Positions 8,991 through 18,612 of a stretch of DNA of 64,000 nt are shown in pieces. The notes below the pieces were generated by a model. It made no database searches and was not told where the DNA came from. It saw only the letters and a list, made by a program, of their open reading frames with translations. The stretch is from Fictibacillus macauensis ZFHKF-1 (GTDB lineage: Bacteria; Bacillota; Bacilli; Bacillales; Fictibacillaceae), in NCBI RefSeq assembly GCF_000269865.1, contig NZ_AKKV01000031.1:62001-126000 (forward strand), read 5' to 3'. Made by a program: the position numbers and the translations under genes. Position 1 is the first letter of the stretch. Every line of letters begins with the position of its first letter.

Positions 8991-10655
8991 ATGAACAAGT
9001 CAAAAATGGGTACACTTTTGACAGTAGGGCTTGCAGGAAGTGTAGTACTTTCAGCGTGTAGCAGTGGCAGTAACGGAAGTACAACTAGCGACGGTAACAA
9101 AAAAGTCATTAACTTAATAGAAAACCAGGATATTCCGAAATACGATACAGCGAAAGCCGATGATCAAGTATCATTTGAAGTATCAAACAACACACATGAA
9201 GGACTTTATACACTAGACAGCAAAGATACTCCAATCCTTGCTGGCGCAGCAAGTGAGCCAGAAGTAAAAGATGGCGGCAAAACATGGGTAATTAAGCTTC
9301 GTGATGATGCAAAATGGAGCAACGGTGAGCCTGTTACAGCTAATGACTATGTATTTGGCTGGAGACGCGCAATGGATAAAGATACGAAATCACAGTATAA
9401 CTTTATGTTCACTGTTGCGAACATTCTAAATGCTGATAAAATTCTTGATCCAAAAGACAAAATGTACAACAAGCTTGACCAACTAGGAATTAAAGCAATA
9501 AATGACAAAACGCTTGAAATTAAATTCTCAAAACCGGCTAAATCTTTACCATATTTAAAATCGCTTCTTGCATTCCCAACGTTGTTCCCACAAAACGAAA
9601 AGTTTGTTAAAGAAAAAGGCGAAAAATTTGGTTTAGAGCCAGAAAACCAACTTTACAATGGTCCTTACAAAATGACTAAATGGAAGCACGGTGCAGGCTG
9701 GACACTTGAGAAAAATGATAAGTATTGGGATAAGAAAAACGTTAAAATTGATCAAATTAACACAATTGTTAACGGTGCAAGTGCAACAAAAATTAACTTG
9801 TTTGAAACTGGTAAGTTAGATCGTACAGCTGTACCAGCAGAATATATCGATAAATATAAAACACAAACAGATAAATTTAAAACTATTCCAGAATCAACTG
9901 TATTCTTCTTACGTTTTAACCAAACGAAAAACAAAGCGTTAGCAAATAAAAACATTCGCCGTGCAATCGACATGGGCTGGGATAAAAAGCAATTATCTGA
10001 AAAAGTCTTAAAAGACGGTTCAGTACCTGCTTACTTCCTAGTACCAACTAAGCTTGCTAAAGGTCCAGACGGAAAAGACTTCCGCGATGATGTTGGAAAT
10101 CTTAACGTTGGAGACAACAAAAAGGCACAAGACTTCTGGAAAAAAGGTCTAAAAGAAATCGGTAAAGATAAAGTAACTATTGAACTTCTAAATACAGACA
10201 GTGACGGTGCAAAGCGTGACTCTCAGTTCTTAAAAGATCAATTAGAACAAAATCTTCCTGGTTTAACAGTGAATATTAAACAAACAACATTTAAGCAAAA
10301 ACTTGAAATTGAAACAAAAATGGATTACGATATGTCCTACTCTGGTTGGGGTCCTGACTATCCAGATCCAATGACATTCCTTGATATGTTCGTAACAGGC
10401 AACCCACATAATGAAATGGGCTACTCTAACAAAAAGTATGATGAAATGATTAAAAAAGCAGTTGCTGAAACTGACGTTAAGAAACGTTGGAAAATCATGC
10501 AAGATGCTGAAAAACTTCTCATTACAGATGACGTAGCAGTTGGTGGTATTTATCAACGTTCTACAGGTTGGGTCACAAATCCGAAGCTTACAGGTGTTAC
10601 AAAACATAACTTCGGTGGCGATTACAGCTACAAATATTGGGATCTTGAAAAATAA
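8991..10655 (+). CDS. oppA: oligopeptide-binding lipoprotein OppA
   Basis: OppA is the extracytoplasmic substrate-binding protein of the oligopeptide importer. The 554 residues start with a lipoprotein signal ending in LSAC, with lipidated Cys23, then a Ser/Gly/Thr-rich linker. The SBP_bac_5 domain follows (VSNNTHEGLYTLDSKDTPILA, WGPDYPDP). GGGGAGG precedes ATG 8991. Downstream lie oppB-C-D-F; an intervening hairpin may make oppA more abundant than the rest, as is usual for binding proteins. Confidence 0.95.
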   Translation: MNKSKMGTLLTVGLAGSVVLSACSSGSNGSTTSDGNKKVINLIENQDIPKYDTAKADDQVSFEVSNNTHEGLYTLDSKDTPILAGAASEPEVKDGGKTWVIKLRDDAKWSNGEPVTANDYVFGWRRAMDKDTKSQYNFMFTVANILNADKILDPKDKMYNKLDQLGIKAINDKTLEIKFSKPAKSLPYLKSLLAFPTLFPQNEKFVKEKGEKFGLEPENQLYNGPYKMTKWKHGAGWTLEKNDKYWDKKNVKIDQINTIVNGASATKINLFETGKLDRTAVPAEYIDKYKTQTDKFKTIPESTVFFLRFNQTKNKALANKNIRRAIDMGWDKKQLSEKVLKDGSVPAYFLVPTKLAKGPDGKDFRDDVGNLNVGDNKKAQDFWKKGLKEIGKDKVTIELLNTDSDGAKRDSQFLKDQLEQNLPGLTVNIKQTTFKQKLEIETKMDYDMSYSGWGPDYPDPMTFLDMFVTGNPHNEMGYSNKKYDEMIKKAVAETDVKKRWKIMQDAEKLLITDDVAVGGIYQRSTGWVTNPKLTGVTKHNFGGDYSYKYWDLEK

Positions 10656-10683
10656 TAAGCACGACTTTTGAAGCGCTTTACCG

Positions 10684-10720
10684 GGAGAGTATATGTCAGT
10701 AAGCCATATACTCTCCTTTT
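10684..10720 (+). terminator. intercistronic hairpin (attenuator) between oppA and oppB
   Basis: GGAGAGTATATG pairs perfectly with CATATACTCTCC (12 bp) and is followed by TTTT. It is probably a partial terminator or 3'-end stabiliser of the oppA message. Confidence 0.75.
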
Positions 10721-10829
10721 AACTGCAAAGATTCAAGAAAAATGTCGAACTTTTCAAAAAAACTATTGTGAGGAAAAGATGCAATGTTTAAAATGAAAAG
10801 TAGGGTAGGTTACATTTAGGAGGTGCCAT

Positions 10830-11759
10830 ATGGTTCGTTTTATCGGTAAGCGTATATTTTACATGCTCATTACATTGTTAGTTATTGCTTCATTTACTTT
10901 TTTCCTTATGAAGCTATTACCAGGTACGCCGTTTAACAACGAAGAAAAATTAACGGCAGAGCAAAAAACAATGTTATATCAAAAATATGGTTTAGATAAG
11001 CCTGTTCCGGTACAATATTTAAACTATTTAGGCAAGTTAGCAAAAGGTGATTTTGGTGTATCATTCCAACAAGATAATCGTTCGGTAACAACCATTATTA
11101 CTGAGCGCATCGGACCTTCTGCCGTTCTAGGGATTGAAGCAACGATTGTTGGAACAATTATAGGACTCTTCATGGGAATTATTGCAGCCTTGCGAAGTAA
11201 TACGTGGATCGATTATTGGACATCAATTGTCGCTGTTTTGGGAATATCCATACCATCGTTTGTTTTTGCAGGGGCACTGCAGTATTTCGTCGGTGTTAAA
11301 TTACGATGGTTACCAGTTGCTCAATGGGAAGGCCCAGAATATCATGTTCTGCCAACACTTTCGTTAGCAGTATTCGTTGTTGCAACCGTTGCCCGTTTTA
11401 TGAGAACGGAAATGCTAGAAGTGTTGGGACAAGATTATATTACAACAGCGAAATCTAAAGGAATTGCGAATAGTGTTGTCGTTATGAAGCATACCGTTCG
11501 TAACGCCTTAATTCCAGTTGTTACAATTTTAGGACCGTTAGCTGTTAACTTAATTACGGGAACACTTATTATTGAACAAATTTTTGCAGTTCCAGGGTTA
11601 GGTTCTCAGTTCGTATCGTCTATTCAACAAAATGACTTTCCTGTCATTATGGGAACAACCATTTTTTATAGTACGGCATTCATTATCGTTATTTTAATTG
11701 TTGATATTCTCTACGGAGTGATTGATCCGAGAATTCGAGTAGCGGGAGGTAAGGAATAA
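10830..11759 (+). CDS. oppB: oligopeptide ABC transporter permease OppB
   Basis: The 309-residue membrane permease has an N-terminal helix (residues about 10-28) and at least five further hydrophobic segments. The EAA-type loop for contact with the ATPases is around residues 190-225 (EMLEVLGQDYITTAKSKGI). TAGGAGGTG precedes ATG 10830. Its TAA overlaps the ATG of oppC by one base, implying translational coupling. Confidence 0.95.
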   Translation: MVRFIGKRIFYMLITLLVIASFTFFLMKLLPGTPFNNEEKLTAEQKTMLYQKYGLDKPVPVQYLNYLGKLAKGDFGVSFQQDNRSVTTIITERIGPSAVLGIEATIVGTIIGLFMGIIAALRSNTWIDYWTSIVAVLGISIPSFVFAGALQYFVGVKLRWLPVAQWEGPEYHVLPTLSLAVFVVATVARFMRTEMLEVLGQDYITTAKSKGIANSVVVMKHTVRNALIPVVTILGPLAVNLITGTLIIEQIFAVPGLGSQFVSSIQQNDFPVIMGTTIFYSTAFIIVILIVDILYGVIDPRIRVAGGKE

Positions 11760-12778
11760 TGAGCATGCAAGAAAAGAAAATTACAGAAGATTTGTTCCAA
11801 CCCGCAAACTTAACTTCTGCTGAAGCGGAGCAAATGGCGCAAAAAAGCCGAACATTTTGGCAAGACGCCATGAGTCGCTTGTTTAAAAATAAAGCAGCTG
11901 TGGTTGGATTAGCCATCATTGTTTTAATATTTGGTTTTGCGCTTTTAGGACCTCTTTTAAGCTCACATACAGCGACTCATCAAGATACAGCTAAAGCAAA
12001 TTTACCAGCAAGAATTCCGTTGCTTGAAAAAATACCGTTTCTTGGTTTAGATGGTCATGATACGTTCGGGAACGATAAATATAAAGCAGCTGGTGCAGAA
12101 AATGAATATTTCTGGTTTGGAACAGATGTTTTTGGTCGTGATCAATTCGTTCGTGTTTGGGAAGGAACGCGTATTTCCCTTTATATCTCATTTTTAGCGG
12201 CAGTAATTGACCTGTTAGTTGGGGTTATATACGGAATGGTTTCTGGTTATAAAGGCGGCGCAGTTGATAATGTTATGCAACGTATTATAGAAGTACTTGT
12301 TGGTATTCCACAATTAATTGTCGTCATCCTACTTATTCTCGTTTTAGATCCTGGTGTTATCTCTATTTCAATTGCGATGGTAATTACAGGATGGACGACG
12401 ATGGCAAGAATTGTTCGTGGTCAAGTAATGAAATTAAAAGGTCAAGAGTTTGTGATGGCTTCAAAAACGTTAGGTGCAAACAGCAAACGCATTCTATTTA
12501 AACATATGTTTCCCAATGTATTAGCGTCGATTGTTATTACATCCATGTTTACGATTCCAGCAGCTATCTTTGGAGAAGCATTCCTAAGCTTTATCGGTTT
12601 AGGCCTTCAACCGCCAACAGCATCTCTAGGTACGCTTGTAAATGATGGGTTTAAGGGTCTTGAATTAACACCGCACTTAGTGTTATTCCCATCTCTTATT
12701 ATTTCATTAATTATGATCAGCTTTAATATGTTAGGTGACGGTCTTCGCGACGCACTTGATCCAAAAATGCGCAAATAG
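11759..12778 (+). CDS. oppC: oligopeptide ABC transporter permease OppC
   Basis: The 339-residue permease is a partner of OppB. A hydrophilic N-terminus is followed by a first membrane helix (residues about 44-64), an extracytoplasmic loop with FGTDVFGRDQFVR, then five helices. The ATPase-contact loop is GQEFVMASKTLGANS. It ends in the family pattern GDGLRDALDPKMRK and is coupled to oppB by a one-base overlap. Confidence 0.95.
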   Translation: MSMQEKKITEDLFQPANLTSAEAEQMAQKSRTFWQDAMSRLFKNKAAVVGLAIIVLIFGFALLGPLLSSHTATHQDTAKANLPARIPLLEKIPFLGLDGHDTFGNDKYKAAGAENEYFWFGTDVFGRDQFVRVWEGTRISLYISFLAAVIDLLVGVIYGMVSGYKGGAVDNVMQRIIEVLVGIPQLIVVILLILVLDPGVISISIAMVITGWTTMARIVRGQVMKLKGQEFVMASKTLGANSKRILFKHMFPNVLASIVITSMFTIPAAIFGEAFLSFIGLGLQPPTASLGTLVNDGFKGLELTPHLVLFPSLIISLIMISFNMLGDGLRDALDPKMRK

Positions 12779-12789
12779 GGGGAAAAGAG

Positions 12790-13809
12790 ATGAAAAGAAT
12801 ATTAGATGTAAAAAACTTAAACGTCTCCTTTCATACGTTTGCAGGAGAAGTTAAAGCAGTTCGTGGGGTTAATATTCACCTTGATAAAGGTGAATCCCTT
12901 GCGGTCGTTGGAGAATCAGGATCTGGTAAATCAGTAACGTCAAAGGCGATTATGCGTCTTTTACCAGAGAAAACGAGTGAAATTAAAGAAGGTCAAATTT
13001 TATTTGAAGGTAAAGATTTGGCACGTCTGTCTAATCGTGAAATGGAAAAGATTCGCGGATCAGAAATTTCAATGATTTTCCAAGATCCAATGACATCTTT
13101 AAATCCAACGATGACGATTGGTAAACAAATTATGGAAGGGTTACGTAAACATCAAAATCTTTCCAAACAAGAAGCAAAAGAACGTGCAATTAACTTATTA
13201 AAGCTCGTTAATATTCCAAATCCAGAACTTCGTGTGAATGAGTACCCTCACCAATTTTCTGGAGGGATGAGACAGCGTGTTGTGATTGCGATTGCGCTTG
13301 CATGTAATCCGAAAGTGCTAATTGCTGATGAACCGACAACAGCACTTGACGTAACGATTCAAGCACAAATTCTTGATCTTATGCGTGATCTTCAGGAAAA
13401 AACAGGAACGGCCATCATTCTTATTACGCATGATTTAGGAGTAGTAGCAAACCTTTCTCAACGCGTAGCCGTTATGTACGGTGGAACAATCGTTGAAACA
13501 GGAACTACCGATGAAGTTTTCTATAATCCAAAACATCCGTATACGTGGGGCTTGTTAGCATCCATGCCAAAACTTGATGCGAAAGATAAAGAATTATTGG
13601 CGATTCCAGGAACGCCACCAAATCTTTTAAAGCCACCAGTTGGTTGTCCATTTGCGGCACGTTGTCCGCATGCGATGCAAGTATGTACAGACCATATGCC
13701 GGATGCAACAGAGCTTTCTTCCACACATCAAGCAGCATGTTGGTTACTTGATGAGCGCGCACCAAAAGTGGAACCACCGGAAGCTGCAGTCGTAGGAGGT
13801 GCTCGTTAA
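12790..13809 (+). CDS. oppD: oligopeptide ABC transporter ATPase OppD
   Basis: The 339-residue ATPase shows Walker A GESGSGKS, signature FSGGMRQR, Walker [13 protein letters not shown] and the H-loop THDLG. The C-terminal oligopeptide-transporter extension has four Cys within [14 protein letters not shown] and AACW, which in related proteins bind an Fe-S cluster. AGGGGGAAAAG precedes the ATG. Its stop overlaps the start of oppF by one base. Confidence 0.96.
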   Translation: MKRILDVKNLNVSFHTFAGEVKAVRGVNIHLDKGESLAVVGESGSGKSVTSKAIMRLLPEKTSEIKEGQILFEGKDLARLSNREMEKIRGSEISMIFQDPMTSLNPTMTIGKQIMEGLRKHQNLSKQEAKERAINLLKLVNIPNPELRVNEYPHQFSGGMRQRVVIAIALACNPKVLIADEPTTALDVTIQAQILDLMRDLQEKTGTAIILITHDLGVVANLSQRVAVMYGGTIVETGTTDEVFYNPKHPYTWGLLASMPKLDAKDKELLAIPGTPPNLLKPPVGCPFAARCPHAMQVCTDHMPDATELSSTHQAACWLLDERAPKVEPPEAAVVGGAR

Positions 13810-14810
13810 TGTCAGTTGTGGAACGTGAGAAACTGTTAGAAGTAAAAAACCTAAAAAAACATTTTAAAGTGGGTCGTAATGCAGTTTTAAAAGCTGTTGA
13901 TAATGTTTCCTTTGATATTTATAAAGGAGAGACACTGGGATTAGTAGGAGAGTCTGGTTGTGGGAAATCGACAACTGGTCGCACGATCATTCGATTATAT
14001 GATGCAACAGATGGTACGGTAAAGTACGATGGTACAGATGTTCATGGTAAAAAATCAACTAGTGAGTTAAAAACGTTTAACCGTAAAATGCAAATGATTT
14101 TCCAAGATCCATATGCTTCGCTTAATCCGCGTATGACGATTAAAGATATTATTGCCGAGGGAATAGACATTCACGGTCTTGCAAAGTCTTCGAAAGAACG
14201 TGAAGAACGTGTGTATGAGCTTTTAGAAACAGTGGGTCTTAATAAATCACATGCAAGTCGTTATCCACATGAATTTTCTGGTGGACAACGTCAACGTATT
14301 GGGATTGCCCGAGCGTTAGCAGTGGATCCGGATTTCATTATTGCCGATGAGCCTATTTCGGCATTGGATGTTTCTATTCAAGCTCAGGTTGTTAACTTAA
14401 TGATGAAGCTTCAAAAAGAACGTGGACTAACGTATCTTTTTATCGCTCATGACTTGTCAATGGTTAAACATATTTCTGATCGCGTAGGCGTGATGTATCT
14501 TGGTAACATGGTTGAGCTAGCAGGTAGTGATGAGCTTTATGAAGAACCACTTCATCCATACACGCAAGCTCTGTTATCTGCTATTCCAGTTCCAGATCCA
14601 GAAATTGAACGTAATCGTGAGCGCATTGCGATTAAAGGGGAACTTCCTAGTCCGATTGATCCACCAAGTGGCTGTCGTTTCCGCACACGTTGTCAATTTG
14701 CAACGGATGTGTGTGCAAGCACTGCTCCTAAATGGCAAGAAGCACGTGAAGGACATTGGGTAGCTTGTCATATTTATGACAAAGAAGTGAACATGGGGAA
14801 TAAACAGTAA
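13809..14810 (+). CDS. oppF: oligopeptide ABC transporter ATPase OppF
   Basis: The second ATPase subunit has 333 residues. Walker A is GESGCGKST, signature FSGGQRQRIGIARAL, Walker B FIIADEPISALD and H-loop AHDLS. The C-terminal Cys cluster (SGCRFRTRCQFATDVC) mirrors OppD. It is the last gene of the opp operon. Opp imports short peptides, including signalling peptides for competence and sporulation in Bacillus. Confidence 0.96.
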   Translation: MSVVEREKLLEVKNLKKHFKVGRNAVLKAVDNVSFDIYKGETLGLVGESGCGKSTTGRTIIRLYDATDGTVKYDGTDVHGKKSTSELKTFNRKMQMIFQDPYASLNPRMTIKDIIAEGIDIHGLAKSSKEREERVYELLETVGLNKSHASRYPHEFSGGQRQRIGIARALAVDPDFIIADEPISALDVSIQAQVVNLMMKLQKERGLTYLFIAHDLSMVKHISDRVGVMYLGNMVELAGSDELYEEPLHPYTQALLSAIPVPDPEIERNRERIAIKGELPSPIDPPSGCRFRTRCQFATDVCASTAPKWQEAREGHWVACHIYDKEVNMGNKQ

Positions 14811-14815
14811 TTTTT

Positions 14816-14846
14816 AGGCGGTCTTCCGTATGACGGATGATCGCCT
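14816..14846 (+). terminator. imperfect hairpin after oppF
   Basis: AGGCGGTC-TTCCGT pairs with ACGGATGATCGCCT over a three-base loop with internal mismatches. No long T-run follows, so termination may be weak. Confidence 0.45.
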
Positions 14847-14894
14847 TATGTTATGTTAAGATAGTAAGCATCTATGATAAAGCGAGGTACATGA

Positions 14895-15746
14895 ATGAAT
14901 ATCACTTTTGTACTGGATAGCGCAAGCGACTATTGTGTTGAACAATCAACTTGCTCCGTTCCGTTAACCGTCATTCCATTAAACATTGCATTTGGTAACG
15001 ATCATTATTTAGATAATGTCACCATTACTACAAATGAGTTTTATGAGCGAATGGCCGAAGAAAAAGAATTACCAAAAACGAGCCAACCCTCTCCACAAGC
15101 GTTTTATGAATTGTTTACATCCCAAGTGGAAAAAGGGAATGAAGTCATTTATTTTGGTTTAGCCACAAATTTAAGTGGAACGGTACAAAGTGCAACGATT
15201 GGCCGTAGTATGTTGTCTGATCAAGATCAACAGCAAGTGTTTATTGTTGACTCTGGAACGGCGTCAGCAGGCATTCAAGTGTTAGTAAGACAAGCTGAGC
15301 GACTTGCTTTTGAAGGAATGCGTGCGGAGCAAATTGTTGAAAAGTTAGCTGAAACAAAAAAATCTATTATTGCTTATGTACTATTAGAAACGATTGAAAA
15401 TGTAAAAAAAGGTGGACGCATTTCTGCTGTTCAAGGTGCTATTGCTGAAATCTTAAATATAAAGCCATTATTAGCTGTGCAAGATGGCATCGTTGAAACA
15501 GTAGGAAAGTTCCGTGGCAAGAAAAAAGGTTTAACGCGTTTGAAAGAGCTTTTTCAAGAGTGGAAAGATGACCATCCAGGAAAAGAATTATTTATTATTC
15601 ATAGCCTACCTTCAAAAAGTGAGGTTATGAAGGAATTTGGGGAATTGTTCTCTTTGGATGCTTTTAAAAATGTATCCTTTACACGATTTGGTAGTACAAT
15701 TGGAACCTATGCTAGTGAAAATGCAATTGGTTTTATTTTTCACTAA
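14895..15746 (+). CDS. DegV family fatty-acid-binding protein
   Basis: The 283-residue protein has the DegV layout. The N-terminal sheet starts with VLDSASDY, followed by TSQPSPQAFYELF and GLATNLSGTVQSA, whose Ser/Thr residues bind the fatty-acid carboxylate in FakB proteins, and a C-terminal GSTIGTYASENAIG. FakB proteins present exogenous fatty acids to FakA kinase; no fakA lies here. GAGGTAC precedes the ATG. It is a single gene with its own terminator. Confidence 0.9.
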   Translation: MNITFVLDSASDYCVEQSTCSVPLTVIPLNIAFGNDHYLDNVTITTNEFYERMAEEKELPKTSQPSPQAFYELFTSQVEKGNEVIYFGLATNLSGTVQSATIGRSMLSDQDQQQVFIVDSGTASAGIQVLVRQAERLAFEGMRAEQIVEKLAETKKSIIAYVLLETIENVKKGGRISAVQGAIAEILNIKPLLAVQDGIVETVGKFRGKKKGLTRLKELFQEWKDDHPGKELFIIHSLPSKSEVMKEFGELFSLDAFKNVSFTRFGSTIGTYASENAIGFIFH

Positions 15747-15759
15747 AAATAGCCTAATA

Positions 15760-15796
15760 AAAAACACTCCGTTGTTTTTATCATACGGAGTGTTTT
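15760..15796. terminator. bidirectional intrinsic terminator
   Basis: AAAACACTCCG pairs with CGGAGTGTTTT between the converging degV-type and HD-domain genes. Confidence 0.85.
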
Positions 15797-16320
15797 AAGT
15801 TTGCCGCTGCATAGTACGCGTCCACCCATCGGTCCAAATTTTTAATTCGACTACACGCTGTTGAATAATCAAGCTGTCGATAATGATGTAAACCACCTGG
15901 CTCTTCATCTGCTTCATCGGCAAGAGCAACAACTTGTTGTAGAGGTAAAAGTTGTAATTGACCTTCTGGTAAGTACGAATCGGTATGCAATAAAATAGCC
16001 AAAGCAATTTCTTTTGCATCTCTTGGATCTTCACCTAGTTCAATTAATAGTTTATGGGCACGCTCAGCACCTTTAATCGCATGAATATCGTTTTCTTTAT
16101 ATAAAGCATAATCCCATTTTCCATCGGTGTACCACGTATAATGACCGATATCGTGCAGTAGAGCTGCTTTTGTTGCTAAGTCTGGATTTACGCCATGTTG
16201 TTTGGCGAGAGAAAATGCATGATAAGCTGTCGAAATCGCATGCACAACCCCGGATCGATTTAAATATTTTTGTACTAATTCATGTTGAAACAGTTGTGAT
16301 AACGTTACTTTTCTCATCAT
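15781..16320 (-). CDS. HD-domain phosphohydrolase
   Basis: The 179-residue metal-dependent phosphohydrolase of the HD superfamily has the metal-ligand motif as LLHDIGH near residue 54, an upstream His in HAISTAYH, and later His/Asp in LLHTDSYL and ADEAD. Substrate is unknown; members act on nucleotides or phosphate esters. AAAGGAGA lies before tandem ATGs at 16320 and 16317. It sits between degV and ubiD genes in opposite orientation to degV. Confidence 0.75.
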   Translation of the reverse strand: MMRKVTLSQLFQHELVQKYLNRSGVVHAISTAYHAFSLAKQHGVNPDLATKAALLHDIGHYTWYTDGKWDYALYKENDIHAIKGAERAHKLLIELGEDPRDAKEIALAILLHTDSYLPEGQLQLLPLQQVVALADEADEEPGGLHHYRQLDYSTACSRIKNLDRWVDAYYAAANLKHSV

Positions 16321-16420
16321 TTGAGTCTCCTTTCTGAAAAAATGTATATTGTTATATACTATAGCATCATTTCATTGGGTCTTCAAGTTTTCAGTATAAG
16401 ATTTTTTTGCCAATATAACA

Positions 16421-16461
16421 AAAAAAGAGAGAGACGTTCACTTTGGACGTCTCTCTCTTTT
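16421..16461 (-). terminator. intrinsic terminator of the ubiD-type gene
   Basis: AGAGAGAGACGT pairs with ACGTCTCTCTCT; on the minus strand the stem is followed by a run of T. Confidence 0.85.
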
Positions 16462-16469
16462 CTAGGTTA

Positions 16470-18227
16470 TTAAGCAAAGTACTCTTTCCAACGAGTAGAA
16501 ACGAGTGTATTAATATCTTCGCGTGTTTCTACGGTTTCGGGATAAAATGGTTTCATCCGTGCATCAATAACGATAGGGCCACTATATTTTATTTTATTTC
16601 GAACAATTTCGCTCGTTGCATATAAATCAAATGCTGGATCAAAACGCGTAAAGGTCGTCCATAAAAATTGTGCTTGTGTAGCTGCGATAGAGGCATCGTC
16701 GACTAGGAACACAAGTGGCCAATCAGCCAGCTGATTCCCTGCACTATTTACAACATGCATGGCAAAGTCAGGTGCCTCTTCGAAAGAGGGGCCACTTACG
16801 CATAAACAACCGCCACAATAGGCTTGTACTTGTCGAATACCATCAATGGTACCACCATCATAGACACGCTTCAATTCACGGATTGGTTCGCCAAGGCCGG
16901 TCATAATTGCTTTACTGCCGGTATTGAATTTACGACCGGTATAGTCCAATGTATCCATCGATGTATCATTTAAAATTAATAGATCTCGTTCTGGCATAAA
17001 GCGCTCAAGAACAGCTTCTAGCAGTTGGGAAAAATCTTGGAGTTCCACATTTTTATTTGTAACCATGAGAAACTTCGTCAATGTGAGCTGTCCTTCGCCC
17101 ATAATTCGAAGGGCGTGAGCAAGACCTTCCTTATAATAAGATTCTCGTACAACAGCGCCGGCAAGCGCGTGGAAACCTGTCTCTGCGTAAGTCCAAAGCT
17201 TTTGAACACCATTCATGACTACAGGGAATAGTGGGCTCATTAAGCGTTGTAAATATTCGCCGATAAAGTAGTCCTCTTGTTTAGGCTTTCCAACGACAGT
17301 CGCTGGATAGATGGCATCATTTCTTTTCCACATCTTATTGACGTTAAAGACAGGAAAATCATGTGCCCATGAATAATAGCCATAATGATCGCCAAATGGA
17401 CCTTCAGGTTCGCGGACATGGGGCGGTACATAGCCACCAAAGGCAAATTCTGCTTCAGCAATCAATGGATGTGGGTGACCAGGTTGATGCGTTACGGCTA
17501 ACTTCTCACCCATTAACATGGAGGAGAACATCAATTCAGGCACCGCTTCAGGTAAGGGAGCGATGGCTGAAATAATTAACGCAGGCGGTCCCCCTAAAAA
17601 CAATGTAACGGGCAGGTTTTTGTTTTGTTGCTCAGCAGCGTAATGATGGAAGCCGCCACCTTTATGAATCTGCCAATGAATGCCCGTTTTTTGTTCTTCT
17701 TTAATTTCAATCCGATACATGCCTAGGTTATGTTCGTTGTGATCAGGGTGCTCGGTATAAACGAGTGGCAACGTAACAAAAGGATTACTATCTAAATGCC
17801 AGCCAGTTAACGCGGGTAACTGTTTCATGTTAACGTGACTTGTAGCGTATTCAGTAATCGGTGCTTTAGACGGTTTTACCGTTTTTGTCCCAAGCTTTAA
17901 GACATCTTTAATCATGCCTTTTTTGTCCCATAGTTTTTTTGGTGATGGTGGAAGAAGATCGTCTATAGAAGCGACAAGTTCTTTTACGAGCGCTTCAGGT
18001 TTCGGACCAAAAGCAAGTTCAACTCTTCGTAACGTTCCAAATAAATTGGTAACGACTGGAGTATCACTGCCTTTAACATTCGTAAATAAAAGAGCCGGGC
18101 CTTCTTCGTCAATGATACGACGATGAATTTCCGGAATCTCTAAATAAGGATCGGTTTCGGCTGATATTTCAATGATTTCTTTTTCTGCTTGTAACTGTTT
18201 CATGAAGGATCGTAAGTTTGTATGCAT
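16470..18227 (-). CDS. UbiD family decarboxylase
   Basis: UbiD enzymes are prenylated-FMN-dependent, reversible decarboxylases of aromatic or unsaturated acids. The acid-rich catalytic region appears as PEGPFGDHYGYYS, and the prFMN/Mn-binding region as MYRIEI...GIHWQIHKGGGFHH. With ATG 18227 (GAGGTG upstream) it has 585 residues, about 90 more than E. coli UbiD; an in-frame TTG 12 bases upstream lies within the ribosome binding site and is rejected. No UbiX-type flavin prenyltransferase is in the window. Menaquinone-type or phenolic-acid metabolism are both possible. Confidence 0.85.
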   Translation of the reverse strand: MHTNLRSFMKQLQAEKEIIEISAETDPYLEIPEIHRRIIDEEGPALLFTNVKGSDTPVVTNLFGTLRRVELAFGPKPEALVKELVASIDDLLPPSPKKLWDKKGMIKDVLKLGTKTVKPSKAPITEYATSHVNMKQLPALTGWHLDSNPFVTLPLVYTEHPDHNEHNLGMYRIEIKEEQKTGIHWQIHKGGGFHHYAAEQQNKNLPVTLFLGGPPALIISAIAPLPEAVPELMFSSMLMGEKLAVTHQPGHPHPLIAEAEFAFGGYVPPHVREPEGPFGDHYGYYSWAHDFPVFNVNKMWKRNDAIYPATVVGKPKQEDYFIGEYLQRLMSPLFPVVMNGVQKLWTYAETGFHALAGAVVRESYYKEGLAHALRIMGEGQLTLTKFLMVTNKNVELQDFSQLLEAVLERFMPERDLLILNDTSMDTLDYTGRKFNTGSKAIMTGLGEPIRELKRVYDGGTIDGIRQVQAYCGGCLCVSGPSFEEAPDFAMHVVNSAGNQLADWPLVFLVDDASIAATQAQFLWTTFTRFDPAFDLYATSEIVRNKIKYSGPIVIDARMKPFYPETVETREDINTLVSTRWKEYFA

Positions 18228-18267
18228 TGTACACCTCAACTTTAATTACCATTCTTTTTTTCGCAAA

Positions 18268-18297
18268 AAAACAGCCTCTCGTGTGCAGAAGCTGTTT
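18268..18297 (-). terminator. intrinsic terminator of the small membrane protein gene
   Basis: AAACAGC pairs with GCTGTTT; on the minus strand the stem is followed by seven T. Confidence 0.7.
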
Positions 18298-18481
18298 ATC
18301 GATCTTTCCGCTTAACATCGGACCAATTAGCACGAAATGCTTTTGTTTGGTCGATATAGGTCGATGAAGCTTTTCTGCCAAACACTTTTAAGGAAAATGT
18401 GTGTGTAATAATTCCCATAAAAGCAGTGAGGCCAATCACAAAAAGAGCAAGTAAAATCAGGTCTACGATAAAACCGGTCAT
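18296..18481 (-). CDS. small single-pass membrane protein
   Basis: The 61-residue protein has one long hydrophobic segment (residues about 4-28) and a basic, hydrophilic tail ending WSDVKRKDR. GGGGGAGA stands a few bases before ATG 18481. I do not recognise a family. It is divergent from yjbC and lies upstream of the ubiD-type gene, from which a terminator separates it. Confidence 0.6.
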   Translation of the reverse strand: MTGFIVDLILLALFVIGLTAFMGIITHTFSLKVFGRKASSTYIDQTKAFRANWSDVKRKDR

Positions 18482-18612
18482 TTTCTCTCCCCCTATAGGT
18501 GAAAGTCACTTCTCTTCTATTGTATAGAATGTTTGATGCTTTGGAAAGAGGGAATACTAACTTAAACTATTTTCCGACCGTGACCGGAAGTAGAAGAGGA
18601 GCGACGAATGAA

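Noticed and set aside
18228-18239. Upstream TTG start for the UbiD-type gene
   Set aside because: It lies within the GAGGTG ribosome binding site that serves ATG 18227.
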